Positions 44,118 through 54,016 of a DNA stretch of 64,000 nt are shown piece by piece; within the stretch, counting starts at the first letter, position 1; the number at the start of each line of letters is the position of its first letter. The notes under the pieces were generated by a model. The model made no database searches. It was not told where the DNA came from and was given only the letters and a program-made list of their open reading frames with translations. The stretch is taken from contig NZ_JABCQI010000001.1 in assembly GCF_015244745.1 (NCBI RefSeq), forward strand, positions 310,001 to 374,000. The letters run 5' to 3'. Both the position numbers and the translations under genes were made by a program. This stretch comes from Gluconobacter cadivus. Lineage in GTDB: Bacteria > Pseudomonadota > Alphaproteobacteria > Acetobacterales > Acetobacteraceae.

Positions 44118-45301
44118 CCTACCATATTCTGGACGCTGCGGGATTGCGGGACTGGCTCGCACAGCAACCGGAGCTTTCGGAGCGTCTGGGCGGCAAGGCT
44201 GCCGACTGGACCATTCGGGAGGTCAGCGACGGCAACCTCAACACGGTGTTTCTGGTCACGGGTCCGACGAACGCACTGTGCTGCAAACAGGCGCTGCCTC
44301 ATGTGCGTGTCGCGCCGGACTGGCCGATGCCTCTGGAGCGGGCGCTGTATGAATCGCGCTATATGCAGACTGTGGCGCCTGCCGTTCCGGGGTTGATGCC
44401 GGAGTTCTTGGCCTATGATGCAGATCTGTTTCTGATCGTCATGGAATGTCTGACGGCTCATGAAGTTCTGCGATCGGCGCTGATCGCGGATCGTGCGCTT
44501 CCGGGATTTTCCGCCGTGATCGGAACCTATGTGGCCAGAACCGTGCAGGCGACGGGATGGGTAAACCAGCCGTTTGAGGCCGGAGCGCTCCTGCTGGAGC
44601 AGTTTTCCGGCAATACCGCCCTCACCCGCATTACGGTCGATCTGATCCTCACGGACCCGTACCGCGTTTGTGATCGCAACCCGGAACCGGAGGCCGGTCT
44701 GCGTGAGGATGTAAAAGCACTTCAGAACGACCAGAATTTGCATCTTGCTGTTGGCCGGCTTCAGGAGCGTTTCCTGACAGCAAGGCAGGCGCTGCTTCAT
44801 GGCGACCTGCATACCGGCTCCATCATGCTGGACGGTTCGGATGTCCGCGTCATTGACGGTGAGTTCGCCACGATGGGGCCGGTCGGGTTCGATTGCGGGC
44901 TTTATCTGGGCAATCTGGCGCTGCATCTCTGCGCCGCCCCCCACAAGGCCGCATTCCTCAGAGACGAAATGCTGGCCTTCTGGCAGAGATTCTCGACAGA
45001 ACTACGCTCCAGCCTCTCGAAGGAGGGTGGCGATCAGTGGGCTCTGTCCGGACCTGCTTCCCGTCAGGATCTGATCGAGACATTCCTGAACGGCATTCTG
45101 CGCGATACGGCTGGGTTCTGTGGGCTTGAAATGATCCGGCGTACAGTCGGGTTTGCGCAGGTCGCCGATTATGGAGTGTGCAGCACCGAAAAGGATCGGC
45201 TTCTGGCACGACAGAAAGCGCTCCAGATCGGACGAACGCTGGTTATACAGGGTGCGTCGCTACGCAGTTTTGCCGATATTCTGTCCCTGATGGGGCTGTA
45301 A
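44114..45301 (+). CDS. mtnK: S-methyl-5-thioribose kinase
   Basis: 395 aa from ATG 44114. Protein-kinase-like fold with DGNLNTVFLV near the N-terminus, the catalytic loop LLHGDLHTGSIM and the metal motif VIDGEFATMGP. It phosphorylates methylthioribose, a step of methionine salvage from 5'-methylthioadenosine. mtnA and the later enzymes are not in this window. Translation is likely coupled to the Nudix-like gene. Confidence 0.9.
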   Translation: MTYHILDAAGLRDWLAQQPELSERLGGKAADWTIREVSDGNLNTVFLVTGPTNALCCKQALPHVRVAPDWPMPLERALYESRYMQTVAPAVPGLMPEFLAYDADLFLIVMECLTAHEVLRSALIADRALPGFSAVIGTYVARTVQATGWVNQPFEAGALLLEQFSGNTALTRITVDLILTDPYRVCDRNPEPEAGLREDVKALQNDQNLHLAVGRLQERFLTARQALLHGDLHTGSIMLDGSDVRVIDGEFATMGPVGFDCGLYLGNLALHLCAAPHKAAFLRDEMLAFWQRFSTELRSSLSKEGGDQWALSGPASRQDLIETFLNGILRDTAGFCGLEMIRRTVGFAQVADYGVCSTEKDRLLARQKALQIGRTLVIQGASLRSFADILSLMGL

Positions 45302-45304
45302 AGA

Positions 45305-45334
45305 AAAACCCCGCTCCTTGCAGAGCGGGGTTTT
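45305..45334. terminator. Bidirectional terminator between mtnK and prfC
   Basis: A perfect 12-bp stem AAAACCCCGCTC / GAGCGGGGTTTT with a 6-base loop sits between the convergent stops at 45301 and 45340. Confidence 0.92.
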
Positions 45335-45339
45335 GATGT

Positions 45340-46887
45340 TTACGCGGCTGACATGCCGATCTGTTTGATGTCGTGAAACGCCAGATCGGGGTTCATCTCG
45401 ATGGTCCGACGCATCATGAAAGAGGAGGTCGCGAGGAAAACCGGGTCTCCGTCCAGATCGTCGGCCATGGCGGAGCGGTTCATGTCCTGGAACATCTCGA
45501 TCTTGGCACGGTCACCCGTGATCCAGCGGGCCAGCGAGTAAGGCGTGCTTTCGAAACCGATGGTCACACCATACTCGCCCAGCAGACGCGACTGAAGCAC
45601 GTCGAGCTGAAGTGTTCCGACCACACCCACGATCGGCGAGAGGCCATCCTGCGGCCGGAAAAGCTGCACCACGCCCTCTTCCGCCAGTTCCACAAGAGCC
45701 TGACGCAGCTTCTTGGCTTTCATCGCATCATCAAGGCGGACACGACGCAGGATTTCAGGTGCGAAGTGCGGCACACCGGTGAAACGCAGGTCTTCGCTTT
45801 CGCTCAGCGTATCGCCGATCCGCAGCGTGCCGTGATTTGGAATGCCTACGACGTCACCGCCGAACGCCTCTTCGGCAAGCTGGCGGTCACGGGCAAAGAA
45901 GAACTGCGGCGTGTGCAGGGCGAACTGCTTGCCGGTCCGGACATGCTTCAGGCGCATCCCGCGGGTCAGACGACCGGAACAGACGCGGGCGAAGGCCATA
46001 CGGTCACGATGGTTCGGGTCCATATTGGCCTGAATTTTGAAAATCAGCGCCGTAACCTGATCTTCGGAAGCCTTGACCTCGCGGGTTTCGGTCTGCTGCG
46101 CACGGGGTGCGGGACCATAAGCCACAAGCGCGTCGAGCAGATCCGTGACGCCGATTTCCTTCATGGCCGAGCCGAAGAAGACCGGGGACAGATGGCCCGC
46201 ATCGAAGGACTCCCGATCGAACAGGGGCAATGCGGCTTCGGCAAGTTCGACTTCCTCGCGCATCTGGATGATGCGGGGGTCGTCTTCGCCAACGGGCTCT
46301 TTCGTATGCACTGTCTGCGTCCGCAGATCGTATGTGCCGATGAACTTGGCAGCACGTCCGATCGGCCATGTGGCCGGAGACGTGTCCAGCGCAAGCGTGT
46401 TGGCAATTTCGTCGAGCAGCGCAAAGCAGTCCTGTGCCTCACGGTCCATCTTGTTGATGAAGGTGACGATGGGAATGTCGCGCAGGCGGCAGATTTCGAA
46501 GAGTTTGCGGGTCCGGTCTTCGATGCCTTTGGCGGCGTCGATGACCATGACCGCGCAATCCACGGCCGTCAGGGTCCGGTAGGTGTCTTCGGAGAAGTCT
46601 TCATGGCCCGGAGTGTCGAGCAGGTTGAAAACGCAGTCGCCGTACTCGAACGTCATGACCGAAGTCACGACGGAAATGCCACGGTCGCGCTCGATGCCCA
46701 TCCAGTCGGACTTCGTGCGGCGGCGTTCGCCCTTGGCGCGGACATTGCCCGCCATCTGGATCGCGCCACCCGCCCGCAGGATACGTTCGGTCAGGGTCGT
46801 CTTACCGGCGTCAGGATGGGAAATGATTGCGAACGTACGCCGGCGAGCGATCTCGCGGCTGATTTCAGCGCTCTGCGCCTCTGACAT
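45340..46887 (-). CDS. prfC: Peptide chain release factor 3
   Basis: 515 aa translational GTPase. G motifs: SHPDAGKTTLTER, DTPGHEDFSEDTYR and NKMDRE. The domain order is that of RF3, which recycles RF1 and RF2 from the ribosome. The RF3 hallmarks MAGNVRAKGERRRTKSDWM and AEEGVVQLFRP are present. GGAGG precedes the ATG. 215 bases upstream hold no gene I recognise, but contain a 13-bp tandem repeat at 46932-46957. Confidence 0.97.
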   Translation of the reverse strand: MSEAQSAEISREIARRRTFAIISHPDAGKTTLTERILRAGGAIQMAGNVRAKGERRRTKSDWMGIERDRGISVVTSVMTFEYGDCVFNLLDTPGHEDFSEDTYRTLTAVDCAVMVIDAAKGIEDRTRKLFEICRLRDIPIVTFINKMDREAQDCFALLDEIANTLALDTSPATWPIGRAAKFIGTYDLRTQTVHTKEPVGEDDPRIIQMREEVELAEAALPLFDRESFDAGHLSPVFFGSAMKEIGVTDLLDALVAYGPAPRAQQTETREVKASEDQVTALIFKIQANMDPNHRDRMAFARVCSGRLTRGMRLKHVRTGKQFALHTPQFFFARDRQLAEEAFGGDVVGIPNHGTLRIGDTLSESEDLRFTGVPHFAPEILRRVRLDDAMKAKKLRQALVELAEEGVVQLFRPQDGLSPIVGVVGTLQLDVLQSRLLGEYGVTIGFESTPYSLARWITGDRAKIEMFQDMNRSAMADDLDGDPVFLATSSFMMRRTIEMNPDLAFHDIKQIGMSAA

Positions 46888-47102
46888 GATGCCTCCGGCA
46901 AAAAGAAAGACCCGGGACTGGAACCTTCATGGTGCCCAGACAGAGTACCCAGACAGGCAGATCACCGGGCAGCAGAAGCAGAGGACACCCCTGATCGAAG
47001 CCTATTCCATCGGGAAGGCGGCAATGTGCAGAAGGACCCATGCCCCGTCAAGGGATGGGAGGACTGCTCTTTAGGGAAATGTCGATTTGATGACGAAGCC
47101 GC

Positions 47103-47507
47103 TTAGTCCACGGTGTTCCCATGGGGTGCGATTCCGGTTCCCATCGGGCCTGATGTGGCATAGGCCTCGCCGAATTTCCCGATGGCACTCCCTGAGACAG
47201 GGTCATGCAGAGTGCCTGAATTGGATATATCTCCTTTCCCGCCAGGCAGAACGCTGCGCAGGAACTGCCAGGCTTTGCCGACACGCGTGAGACGGAGCGG
47301 GGGCGGGGCCATGACCCGTTCCTGCGGGGCGTCCACGTAATGCCCGGATCCTTCAAAGGTCTGCGCAGACGTCACGGCGTAATTCCGTGGAAGATCGACC
47401 GGGACGTGCACGGGCGGGACAAAAGTATTGATCCCTTTGGAAAGGGCAGGCGCACTGAGCAGTGCCGGAAGCATCAGGCATAACCTCACAGCGATAGGAG
47501 TGCGCAT
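47103..47507 (-). CDS. Hypothetical secreted protein
   Basis: 134 aa from ATG 47507, with AAAGGA upstream. Residues 1-24 are a signal peptide (RLCLMLPALLSAPALS). The mature part is rich in Gly, Pro, Ser and Val with no cysteine, and no family is recognised. It stands alone between prfC and the rpsD terminator. Periplasmic location is inferred from the signal peptide only. Confidence 0.6.
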   Translation of the reverse strand: MRTPIAVRLCLMLPALLSAPALSKGINTFVPPVHVPVDLPRNYAVTSAQTFEGSGHYVDAPQERVMAPPPLRLTRVGKAWQFLRSVLPGGKGDISNSGTLHDPVSGSAIGKFGEAYATSGPMGTGIAPHGNTVD

Positions 47508-47596
47508 CCCCGGATCCTTTGCAAACGTCATGCAACAGTAATGACCAGTAGACTATCCGTGCAACAGGATACGGAAGCCTACGGCCCTGGCACAAA

Positions 47597-47630
47597 AAAA
47601 TGCCGGATGGGAAATCCCATCCGGCATTTT
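47597..47630 (-). terminator. Strong terminator of rpsD
   Basis: A perfect inverted repeat AATGCCGGATGGG / CCCATCCGGCATT with an AAAT loop, followed on the minus strand by seven T. It lies about 40 bases after the rpsD stop. Confidence 0.95.
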
Positions 47631-47671
47631 CCGGTCGCGTTCCGATCCGGGCCATGAGGCCCGGCTCAGGA

Positions 47672-48289
47672 TCAGCGGGAGTAGAACTCGACGACCAGGT
47701 TCGGTTCCATCTGCACCGGGTACGGCACGTCCGAGAGAACCGGAACACGCAGGAACGTGCCCTTCATCTGACGGTGATCGACTTCAACGTATTCCGGCGT
47801 GTCGCGCTCACCCGTCTGGACAGCGTCAAGCACGATGGCGAGCTGCTTGGAGGAGGAACGGACTTCGATGACGTCGCCTTCCTTCACGAGGTAGGACGGG
47901 ATGTTCACCTTCTTGCCGTTGACCGTGACGTGGCCGTGGCTGATGAACTGACGCGATGCGAACGGCGTGATCGCGAACTTCAGGCGGTACACGACGGCAT
48001 CCAGACGACGCTCGAGCAGACCGATCAGGTTCTCGGACGTATCGCCCTTGCGACGGACGGCTTCGTCATAATACTTGCGGAACTGCTTCTCGCTGATGTT
48101 GCCGTAGTAGCCCTTGAGCTTCTGCTTGGCCATCAGCTGGATGGAGAAGTCGGACGGCTTCTGCTTGCGGCGCTGACCGTGCTGGCCGGGGCCGTATTCG
48201 CGACGGTTGACCGGGGACTTGGCACGGCCCCACAGGTTGACGCCGAGGCGGCGGTTGATCTTGTACTTGCTCTCAAGGCGCTTTGACAT
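47672..48289 (-). CDS. rpsD: 30S ribosomal protein S4
   Basis: 205 aa from ATG 48289 (AGGGG upstream), exactly family length. It begins [16 protein letters not shown], and the S4 RNA-binding domain (about 95-155) contains [12 protein letters not shown] and the [17 protein letters not shown] motif. S4 starts 30S assembly. It is transcribed alone here rather than in the alpha operon, so any S4 autoregulation would act through its own leader. Confidence 0.98.
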   Translation of the reverse strand: MSKRLESKYKINRRLGVNLWGRAKSPVNRREYGPGQHGQRRKQKPSDFSIQLMAKQKLKGYYGNISEKQFRKYYDEAVRRKGDTSENLIGLLERRLDAVVYRLKFAITPFASRQFISHGHVTVNGKKVNIPSYLVKEGDVIEVRSSSKQLAIVLDAVQTGERDTPEYVEVDHRQMKGTFLRVPVLSDVPYPVQMEPNLVVEFYSR

Positions 48290-48654
48290 GGGTTGACCCC
48301 TGTACTCATCAGAACCGCCCCATGCTGCATGGCGGTCCGTTTTGTTGTGCCGGTAGGCCCTTTCCCGGATTGGAAAGAGCGGGCGCGCACCCAGATGCCG
48401 GACCGGCGGGATTGCAGACTCCCGCGCTGTTGGACCGGCCGGTACGTCCACGTTTCCGGCTGTGCCGTCGCGCCTACAGGAGTCCCCGGGCGGGGTCAAT
48501 CAAAACCTGCTTGCAAGCCATGTCATTTTCTTGCAGTGGGGGCGCGGAAAGTACGCAACCACATCAACTCCGGCTGCGCTAACTGTCCGGAACTCCCCTT
48601 CGCTTTTTCCCGAGCACTCCTGAAGGGGAGCAACACGTTTTTTCGAGTTTCCGT
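48290..48654. other. 365-base divergent intergenic region (rpsD / Kbp-like gene)
   Basis: No gene supported. An ACCGCC(CC)ATGC/GCATGGCGGT hairpin lies at about 48324-48344 in the presumed rpsD leader, with a 2-base bulge, and GGGT/ACCC pairs just before the rpsD ATG. It should hold both promoters, but I cannot point to convincing -35/-10 pairs. Confidence 0.45.
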
Positions 48655-49125
48655 ATGAAAACCTACCGCTTCAATCCCAAAGCCGGCCGTATCGGCGAAG
48701 GTTCCCTCGAAGGACTGGTGCAGTCCCTTGATGCGCCTCTGCCCCCCAAGCCCGGGGAGAGCGTCATCAAGCGTGCCTTCAAAAGATTCGGCCTCGCCCA
48801 GATGCACATGTCCCATCTGGTGATCGACGATCGCACGATCTATCTGCGCGGCAAGGCGGACAACGCCAAGGACCGCGACCAGATGATCCTTGCGGCAGGC
48901 AATGTTGCAGGCGTCTCGGCTGTTGAAGCCGAAATTGCCGTGCCGGCCGGAACGCCGGAGCCGGAGTTTCTGGAAATCAAGACGAGCAAGACGCTGGACG
49001 AAGTGGCGGACAAGCTGCCGCAGGACATCACCGGCGATGAACTGCTTGATGCAAATCAACCGCTTGTCACGGCCAAGGATGACATTTATCCGGGTCAGAC
49101 CATCCGACTGCCGACCGAGAACTGA
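48655..49125 (+). CDS. BON-LysM protein, Kbp (YgaU)-like
   Basis: 156 aa. A BON domain (about 38-100, AQMHMSHLVIDDRTIYLRG to AEIAVP) is followed by a LysM domain (about 108-155, IKTSKTLDEVADKLPQD to YPGQTIRLP). There is no signal peptide, as in E. coli Kbp, a cytoplasmic potassium-binding protein of 149 aa with the same order. A role in sensing K+ or osmotic stress is inference from that architecture. A strong hairpin follows. Confidence 0.85.
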   Translation: MKTYRFNPKAGRIGEGSLEGLVQSLDAPLPPKPGESVIKRAFKRFGLAQMHMSHLVIDDRTIYLRGKADNAKDRDQMILAAGNVAGVSAVEAEIAVPAGTPEPEFLEIKTSKTLDEVADKLPQDITGDELLDANQPLVTAKDDIYPGQTIRLPTEN

Positions 49126-49132
49126 TCTGTTC

Positions 49133-49164
49133 GTCGTGGCTCCTCCGAGATGGGGAGCCACGAC
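49133..49164 (+). terminator. Hairpin after the Kbp-like gene
   Basis: A perfect 11-bp inverted repeat GTCGTGGCTCC / GGAGCCACGAC with a 10-base loop starts 8 bases after the stop. Only two T follow at once, so termination may be weak. Confidence 0.65.
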
Positions 49165-49224
49165 TGCGTTTCACGATCCGGCACTGGCAGGACGGTCCTG
49201 ACCTCCATTCCCGGAATTCTCCTT

Positions 49225-50439
49225 ATGGACTCCATCGAACCTCTCGACGTCGAACGGGTGCGCCCACCCCACGGTGTCGAACCGGCCATGCTGTCCCTCA
49301 TGCTGGCGACATTCACCATCGGCACCGGCGAATTCGCCATGATGGGTCTGCTGCCGGAATTCTCACACTCCCTGAACATCACCATTTCTCAGGCAAGCTG
49401 GGCTATTTCCGCCTATGCCATGGGCGTCGTCATCGGAGCGCCGCTGATTGCGATCCTGGGCGCGCGCCTGCCACGCCGCACGCTCCTGCTCTGCCTGTTA
49501 TGCCTGTTCATCGCGGGCAATATTGGCAGCATCCTGATGCCCAGCTTTGCGGGCATCGAACTCATGCGCTTCATCACGGGCCTGCCTCACGGGGCTTTCT
49601 TTGGCGTTTCAGCGCTGATCGGCGCGTCAATGGTCGAGCGCGCCCGGCGCGGACGGGCGGTCGGACGGGTGCTGTCAGGCATCATGATTTCGACCGTTAT
49701 CGGGTCGCCACTCTCGACCTATGCCGCCAATCACGTGGGATGGCGTGTGGCCTATGGCACGATCGCGGCTCTGGGCGCTCTGTGTTTTGTGGGGATCTGG
49801 TTCTTCGCACCGCGTGACAGGCCTCATCCGGGCGCAACCGCACTCACCGAACTCGGCGCGTTCAAACGCCCGCAGGTTCTGCTGACGCTGCTGACCAGCG
49901 CGGTCGGGTTTGGGGGGTTGTTCGGGATCTACACCTTTCTGACGACCGGACTGACGGAAGTGACGCAGCTTCCGGGTTGGCTCGTGGCTGTCTATCAGGT
50001 CGTATGGGGACTGGGCATGGTGGCGGGCAATGCGTTTGGCGGAGCCATGGTTGACCGCAGCATCGACCGGACGGTGATCGTCTCCTTCACGGGAAGCATT
50101 GTCTTCATGCTGGGCTTCTGGCTGCTGCTACCCTCGCCCTACGCCATGCTGCCAATCACCTTTCTGGTTCCAGCCGGAATCATCATGCTCTCCCCTGCCC
50201 TCCAGACCCGCCTGATGGAAGTCGCCGGAGATGCCCAGACGCTCGCCGCCTCACTCAACCATTCGGCGTTCAATCTCGCCAACGCCTTCGGAGCATGGTT
50301 GGGGGCGGTGCTGGTCAGTTCAGGGCTGGGGCTGGGGTCCGTTGGCTGGGGCGGAGCGCTGTTCTCGGCATTGGGACTGGTGATCTACGGGTTTACGATA
50401 TGGCAGGCGCGGGCCTCCGCATCACGCGAAGCAGCCTGA
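49225..50439 (+). CDS. Major facilitator superfamily transporter (DHA1, AraJ/NepI-like)
   Basis: 404 aa from ATG 49225. Twelve membrane helices, with the DHA1-type pattern FTIGTGEFAMMGLLPEF in helix 1 and GARLPRRTLLL as the loop 2-3 motif. Members export drugs, sugars or purine nucleosides; the substrate is unknown. The 3' end overlaps the convergent MATE gene by 47 bases. Confidence 0.88.
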   Translation: MDSIEPLDVERVRPPHGVEPAMLSLMLATFTIGTGEFAMMGLLPEFSHSLNITISQASWAISAYAMGVVIGAPLIAILGARLPRRTLLLCLLCLFIAGNIGSILMPSFAGIELMRFITGLPHGAFFGVSALIGASMVERARRGRAVGRVLSGIMISTVIGSPLSTYAANHVGWRVAYGTIAALGALCFVGIWFFAPRDRPHPGATALTELGAFKRPQVLLTLLTSAVGFGGLFGIYTFLTTGLTEVTQLPGWLVAVYQVVWGLGMVAGNAFGGAMVDRSIDRTVIVSFTGSIVFMLGFWLLLPSPYAMLPITFLVPAGIIMLSPALQTRLMEVAGDAQTLAASLNHSAFNLANAFGAWLGAVLVSSGLGLGSVGWGGALFSALGLVIYGFTIWQARASASREAA

Positions 50440-51790
50440 TCCCGAAGGCCACGCAGGTCGTGGCCAGTGCCAACGCCATACCGATCCAGAGGCCTTCCAC
50501 ACCAACATGCTGGTGGAAGGCCAGCCATCCTCCGAACACCAGCCCGACCAGACCATAACTCGCCATGGCAATCAGCATGGGCGTCACGGCATCTCCGCAG
50601 CCCCGAAGCGCACCGTTGAAGACGCATTGCAGACCATCTGCGATCTGGTAGAGCCCGGCGATCTTGAGAAGCGTTACGACAAGCGCCGTGGTTTCGGGGT
50701 CCGGCGCACGATTCGAGAAATAAAGCGGCAGGATCTTTTCAGGCCAGATCAGCAGCAGCGAGGATGTGGCCAAACTCCACATCAGAACGATGCCCATTCC
50801 GGTCAGAGCCGCGCGACGGCCCTGTTCCATACGCCCCGCTCCGCGCCAGTACGCCACGCGCACATTCGTCGCCTGACCGATCGCCAGACACACCATGAAC
50901 AGCAGCGAACTGACATTGACCGCAACCTGATGCGCCGCAAGACTGGGCGTTCCGAGCTCACCGGCACGCAGACTGGTGATCTGGAACATCAGGATCTCGG
51001 CCGCAGCCCCCATCATCATCGGGCCGCCGAGCTTCAGCAGATCCTTCATGACAGCCCACTGCACAGGCGCTGGCTTCAGAACCGCCCTGACGCGCTCATG
51101 GGTCAGGCAGAGACCGAACAGAGCAAAACTGACGACCCAGCCCGTCAGGGTCGTGGCCGTTGCGGAACCATAAAGCCCCATGGCCGGAAGCCCAGCCCAG
51201 CCGTGGATCAGCGCCGCATTGGTCAGCCCATTGCAGACCGCCATTGCGGGCATGATCCAGAGCAGCAGTGTCTCAGCGCCGAGCGCTGGCAGCGCGACAC
51301 GCAGAACGCCAATGACAGCCAGATCAGGCAGAAGTGACAACAGCAGAATATCAATGAAGCGGCTGCCATGTGTGATGACTTCCGCCGGTTCACCGATGGA
51401 AGTGAAGATGGTTTTCGAAAAAGCCAGCAGCAGGGCACACGGAACAAAAACCGCAATGGCGAGTACGAGCGTCGCGCTCATGACGCTGCGGCCGTCATGG
51501 GACGTGCGGCCATGATCTTCCGCGCCGCGCCCATGCGACAGAAGCACCCCTGCCCCACCGAGAATGGCCTGAAATGTCACCATTGTCGTGAAGAAGAACG
51601 TGCTGGACAGACCACCAATGGCCAGTTCCGTCACACCGAGCCCACCAAGCAGGACCGTATCCGTGACACCCATCGCCATTTCGGAGAGCTGCGACAGGGC
51701 CAGCGGCAGCGCAATTCGCACCAGCGTCAGGGCATGATTGCGTGGCGTTGTCGGGTCAGACGGCGGATGACTGGAAAAGGTGCTGCTCAT
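50393..51790 (-). CDS. MATE-family multidrug efflux protein (NorM-like)
   Basis: 465 aa with twelve predicted membrane helices. It begins [28 protein letters not shown], the conserved MATE N-terminal region, and the second half repeats the pattern ([16 protein letters not shown]). It exports cationic or aromatic compounds using Na+ or H+. It is convergent with the MFS gene and divergent from cysS. Confidence 0.93.
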   Translation of the reverse strand: MSSTFSSHPPSDPTTPRNHALTLVRIALPLALSQLSEMAMGVTDTVLLGGLGVTELAIGGLSSTFFFTTMVTFQAILGGAGVLLSHGRGAEDHGRTSHDGRSVMSATLVLAIAVFVPCALLLAFSKTIFTSIGEPAEVITHGSRFIDILLLSLLPDLAVIGVLRVALPALGAETLLLWIMPAMAVCNGLTNAALIHGWAGLPAMGLYGSATATTLTGWVVSFALFGLCLTHERVRAVLKPAPVQWAVMKDLLKLGGPMMMGAAAEILMFQITSLRAGELGTPSLAAHQVAVNVSSLLFMVCLAIGQATNVRVAYWRGAGRMEQGRRAALTGMGIVLMWSLATSSLLLIWPEKILPLYFSNRAPDPETTALVVTLLKIAGLYQIADGLQCVFNGALRGCGDAVTPMLIAMASYGLVGLVFGGWLAFHQHVGVEGLWIGMALALATTCVAFGIRLLRVMRRPAPAIS

Positions 51791-51874
51791 GCCTCCCTAA
51801 TACAGGCGTCAAACCTGCCGACAAGAGTAACAAGCCTGTTGCACCCAAACCAAGGCTGGCGCATTGATCGGCAT

Positions 51875-53233
51875 ATGGCCGATCCTGCTGCACACGTGCT
51901 CCGCCTGCACGATACCCATCTTCGCGAAAAGCGACCGTTCACGCCCCTCGATCCTGAGAATGTGCGCGTCTATTTCTGCGGACCGACCGTCTATGACCGC
52001 GCGCATCTGGGCAATCTGCGGGCCATGATGTGCGCGGATATCCTCATTCGCCTGCTACGGACGCTGTATCCGCGCGTCACTTACGTCCGCAACGTCACCG
52101 ACGTGGACGACAAGATCAACGCACGCGCGAAAGAGAACGGCGAGGACATTTCCGCCTTGACCGAACGCACGACGCAGGCCTTTCATGAAGATCTCGCGTC
52201 ACTCTTCATTCTGCCGCCCGATATCGAGCCCCGCGCGACCCATCATATCGACGATATGCTGGAGATGATCGCGCAGTTGATCGAAACCGGACATGCCTAT
52301 GAAGCCGAAGGGCATGTACTGTTCGCAGTCCGCAGCTTCCCGTCCTATGGTGCGCTGTCCGGACGCTCGCTCGATGACATGATCGCGGGTGCCCGTGTTG
52401 AAGTCGCACCCTACAAGCGTGATCCGGGCGATTTCGTGCTGTGGAAGCCCTCCGAGCCGGAGCTGCCGGGCTGGGACAGCCCCTATGGGCGTGGACGACC
52501 GGGCTGGCATATCGAATGCTCGGCCATGTCACACCGTTATCTGGGTGAGAGCTTCGACATTCATGGCGGCGGCGACGACCTGCTGTTTCCGCATCATGAA
52601 AACGAACGTGCGCAGTCCATGTGCTGCCATCCGCATGGCAAATTCGCCACGCACTGGGTCCATAACGGGATGCTGCTGTCGAACGGCGAGAAAATGTCGA
52701 AATCGCTCGGCAATTTCTTCACGATCCGCGAAGTGCTGGACCGCTCGCCCGCAGAACCACTGCGCCTACTGTATCTGGGGGCGCAGTATCGCTCCACGCT
52801 GGATTTCAGCTGGGACAAGCTGGAGGAAGCCCGTCGGGTTCTGGACCGGCTGTACCGGGCGCTTGAGCGCGGCAATGCGCAGCCGGGTGCGGCTGTTCCG
52901 GCAGCGGTCATGGACGCATTGTGCGACGATCTGAACACGCCTTTGGCCATCGCCGCCCTTCACCCGCTGGCGGATGCCGCCATGCAGGGCGATCAGGACG
53001 CGGCCTCCAGCCTGCTGGCTGCCGGAAAAATGCTGGGTCTGTTCAATGTGACGCCCGCCGAGTGGTTCCAGTCCGGCGTGGATGCAGGTGCTATCGAAGC
53101 CCTAATTGAAGAACGTCTTGCGGCCCGCAAATCGCGTGATTTCGCCCGAGCCGATGCCATCCGCGCGCAGCTTGCTGCCGATGGTATCACCCTTGAAGAC
53201 GGCCCCGGTGGCACAACATGGCGGAAGGCGTAA
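51875..53233 (+). CDS. cysS: Cysteinyl-tRNA synthetase
   Basis: 452 aa from ATG 51875, chosen from the family N-terminus ([17 protein letters not shown]); the ribosome site is weak. Zinc ligands include Cys35 ([13 protein letters not shown], also the HIGH motif), a Cys in IECSAM, and HHENE. The KMSKS loop is KMSKSLGN. The last 16 bases overlap an alternative upstream start of trmJ. Confidence 0.97.
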   Translation: MADPAAHVLRLHDTHLREKRPFTPLDPENVRVYFCGPTVYDRAHLGNLRAMMCADILIRLLRTLYPRVTYVRNVTDVDDKINARAKENGEDISALTERTTQAFHEDLASLFILPPDIEPRATHHIDDMLEMIAQLIETGHAYEAEGHVLFAVRSFPSYGALSGRSLDDMIAGARVEVAPYKRDPGDFVLWKPSEPELPGWDSPYGRGRPGWHIECSAMSHRYLGESFDIHGGGDDLLFPHHENERAQSMCCHPHGKFATHWVHNGMLLSNGEKMSKSLGNFFTIREVLDRSPAEPLRLLYLGAQYRSTLDFSWDKLEEARRVLDRLYRALERGNAQPGAAVPAAVMDALCDDLNTPLAIAALHPLADAAMQGDQDAASSLLAAGKMLGLFNVTPAEWFQSGVDAGAIEALIEERLAARKSRDFARADAIRAQLAADGITLEDGPGGTTWRKA

Positions 53234-53235
53234 CC

Positions 53236-54012
53236 ATGACCGGACGTGACGGCGGGGCGGATATCGGCCCCCTTGGAGATTTTGATCCGGTTGTGATCCT
53301 TGTGCGCCCGCAGCTTGCCGAGAATATCGGCACGACGGCGCGCGCCATGGCGAATGGCGGCCTGTTCCATCTGCGGATCGTGGCCCCGCGCGACGGCTGG
53401 CCGCAGGAACGCGCTTGGTATGCGTCGTCGGGCGCGGACCGGATCTTGGACGCGGCTCAGGTGTTCGAGACGGTGGACGATGCCGTGGCCGACCTGCACC
53501 GCATTTTCGCGACGTGCCCGCGCCCGCGCCATGTGGTCAAGCCGGTCATGACCGCGCGAGGTGCCGCGGCCGAACTGCGCGTCGCCTCTACCCGCGGTCT
53601 GCGCACCGGCATCCTGTTCGGACCCGAACGCGCCGGTCTGGACAACGAGGATATGGCCCGCGCCGATACGTTGGTCCGCTATCCGCTCAACCCGAAATTC
53701 ATGTCCCTCAACCTCGCACAGGCCGTGCTGATCATGGCCTATGAGTGGTTCCTGACCGAGGACATGACGCCACCACGCGAACTCATGACCAATGAGACGC
53801 ATGTGGCGACGAAGGGGGAGATGGAGAATTTCATGTCCCATCTCATCCGCGATCTGGACGAGACCAATTTCCTTCGAAACGAGCAGAAACGCCCCGGCAT
53901 GGTGCGGAACCTGCGTCATTTCTTCACCAGAGGCGAAGTCACGGAACAGGAGCTTCGCACCCTTCACGGCGTTGTCAGCGAACTGAGCAGCGCCCGCAGG
54001 AACAGGAGCTGA
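53236..54012 (+). CDS. trmJ: tRNA (cytidine/uridine-2'-O-)-methyltransferase TrmJ
   Basis: 258 aa from ATG 53236 (GGAAGG 9 bases upstream; ATG 53218 is possible). SPOUT motifs: LVRPQLAENIGTTARAMANGG, FGPERAGLDNEDM and the knot segment NPKFMSLNLAQAVLIMAYEW. A helical C-terminal extension (about 185-255) is typical of TrmJ, which methylates position 32 of several tRNAs. It follows cysS directly. Confidence 0.9.
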   Translation: MTGRDGGADIGPLGDFDPVVILVRPQLAENIGTTARAMANGGLFHLRIVAPRDGWPQERAWYASSGADRILDAAQVFETVDDAVADLHRIFATCPRPRHVVKPVMTARGAAAELRVASTRGLRTGILFGPERAGLDNEDMARADTLVRYPLNPKFMSLNLAQAVLIMAYEWFLTEDMTPPRELMTNETHVATKGEMENFMSHLIRDLDETNFLRNEQKRPGMVRNLRHFFTRGEVTEQELRTLHGVVSELSSARRNRS

Positions 54013-54016
54013 CCCC

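Noticed and set aside
46888-47102. Small structured RNA (6S or SRP RNA) upstream of prfC
   Set aside because: I looked for the conserved motifs of both RNAs on each strand and found none; only a tandem repeat is present.
48523-49161. Minus-strand frame of 212 codons opposite the Kbp-like gene
   Set aside because: Shadow of the BON-LysM gene, with no family character.
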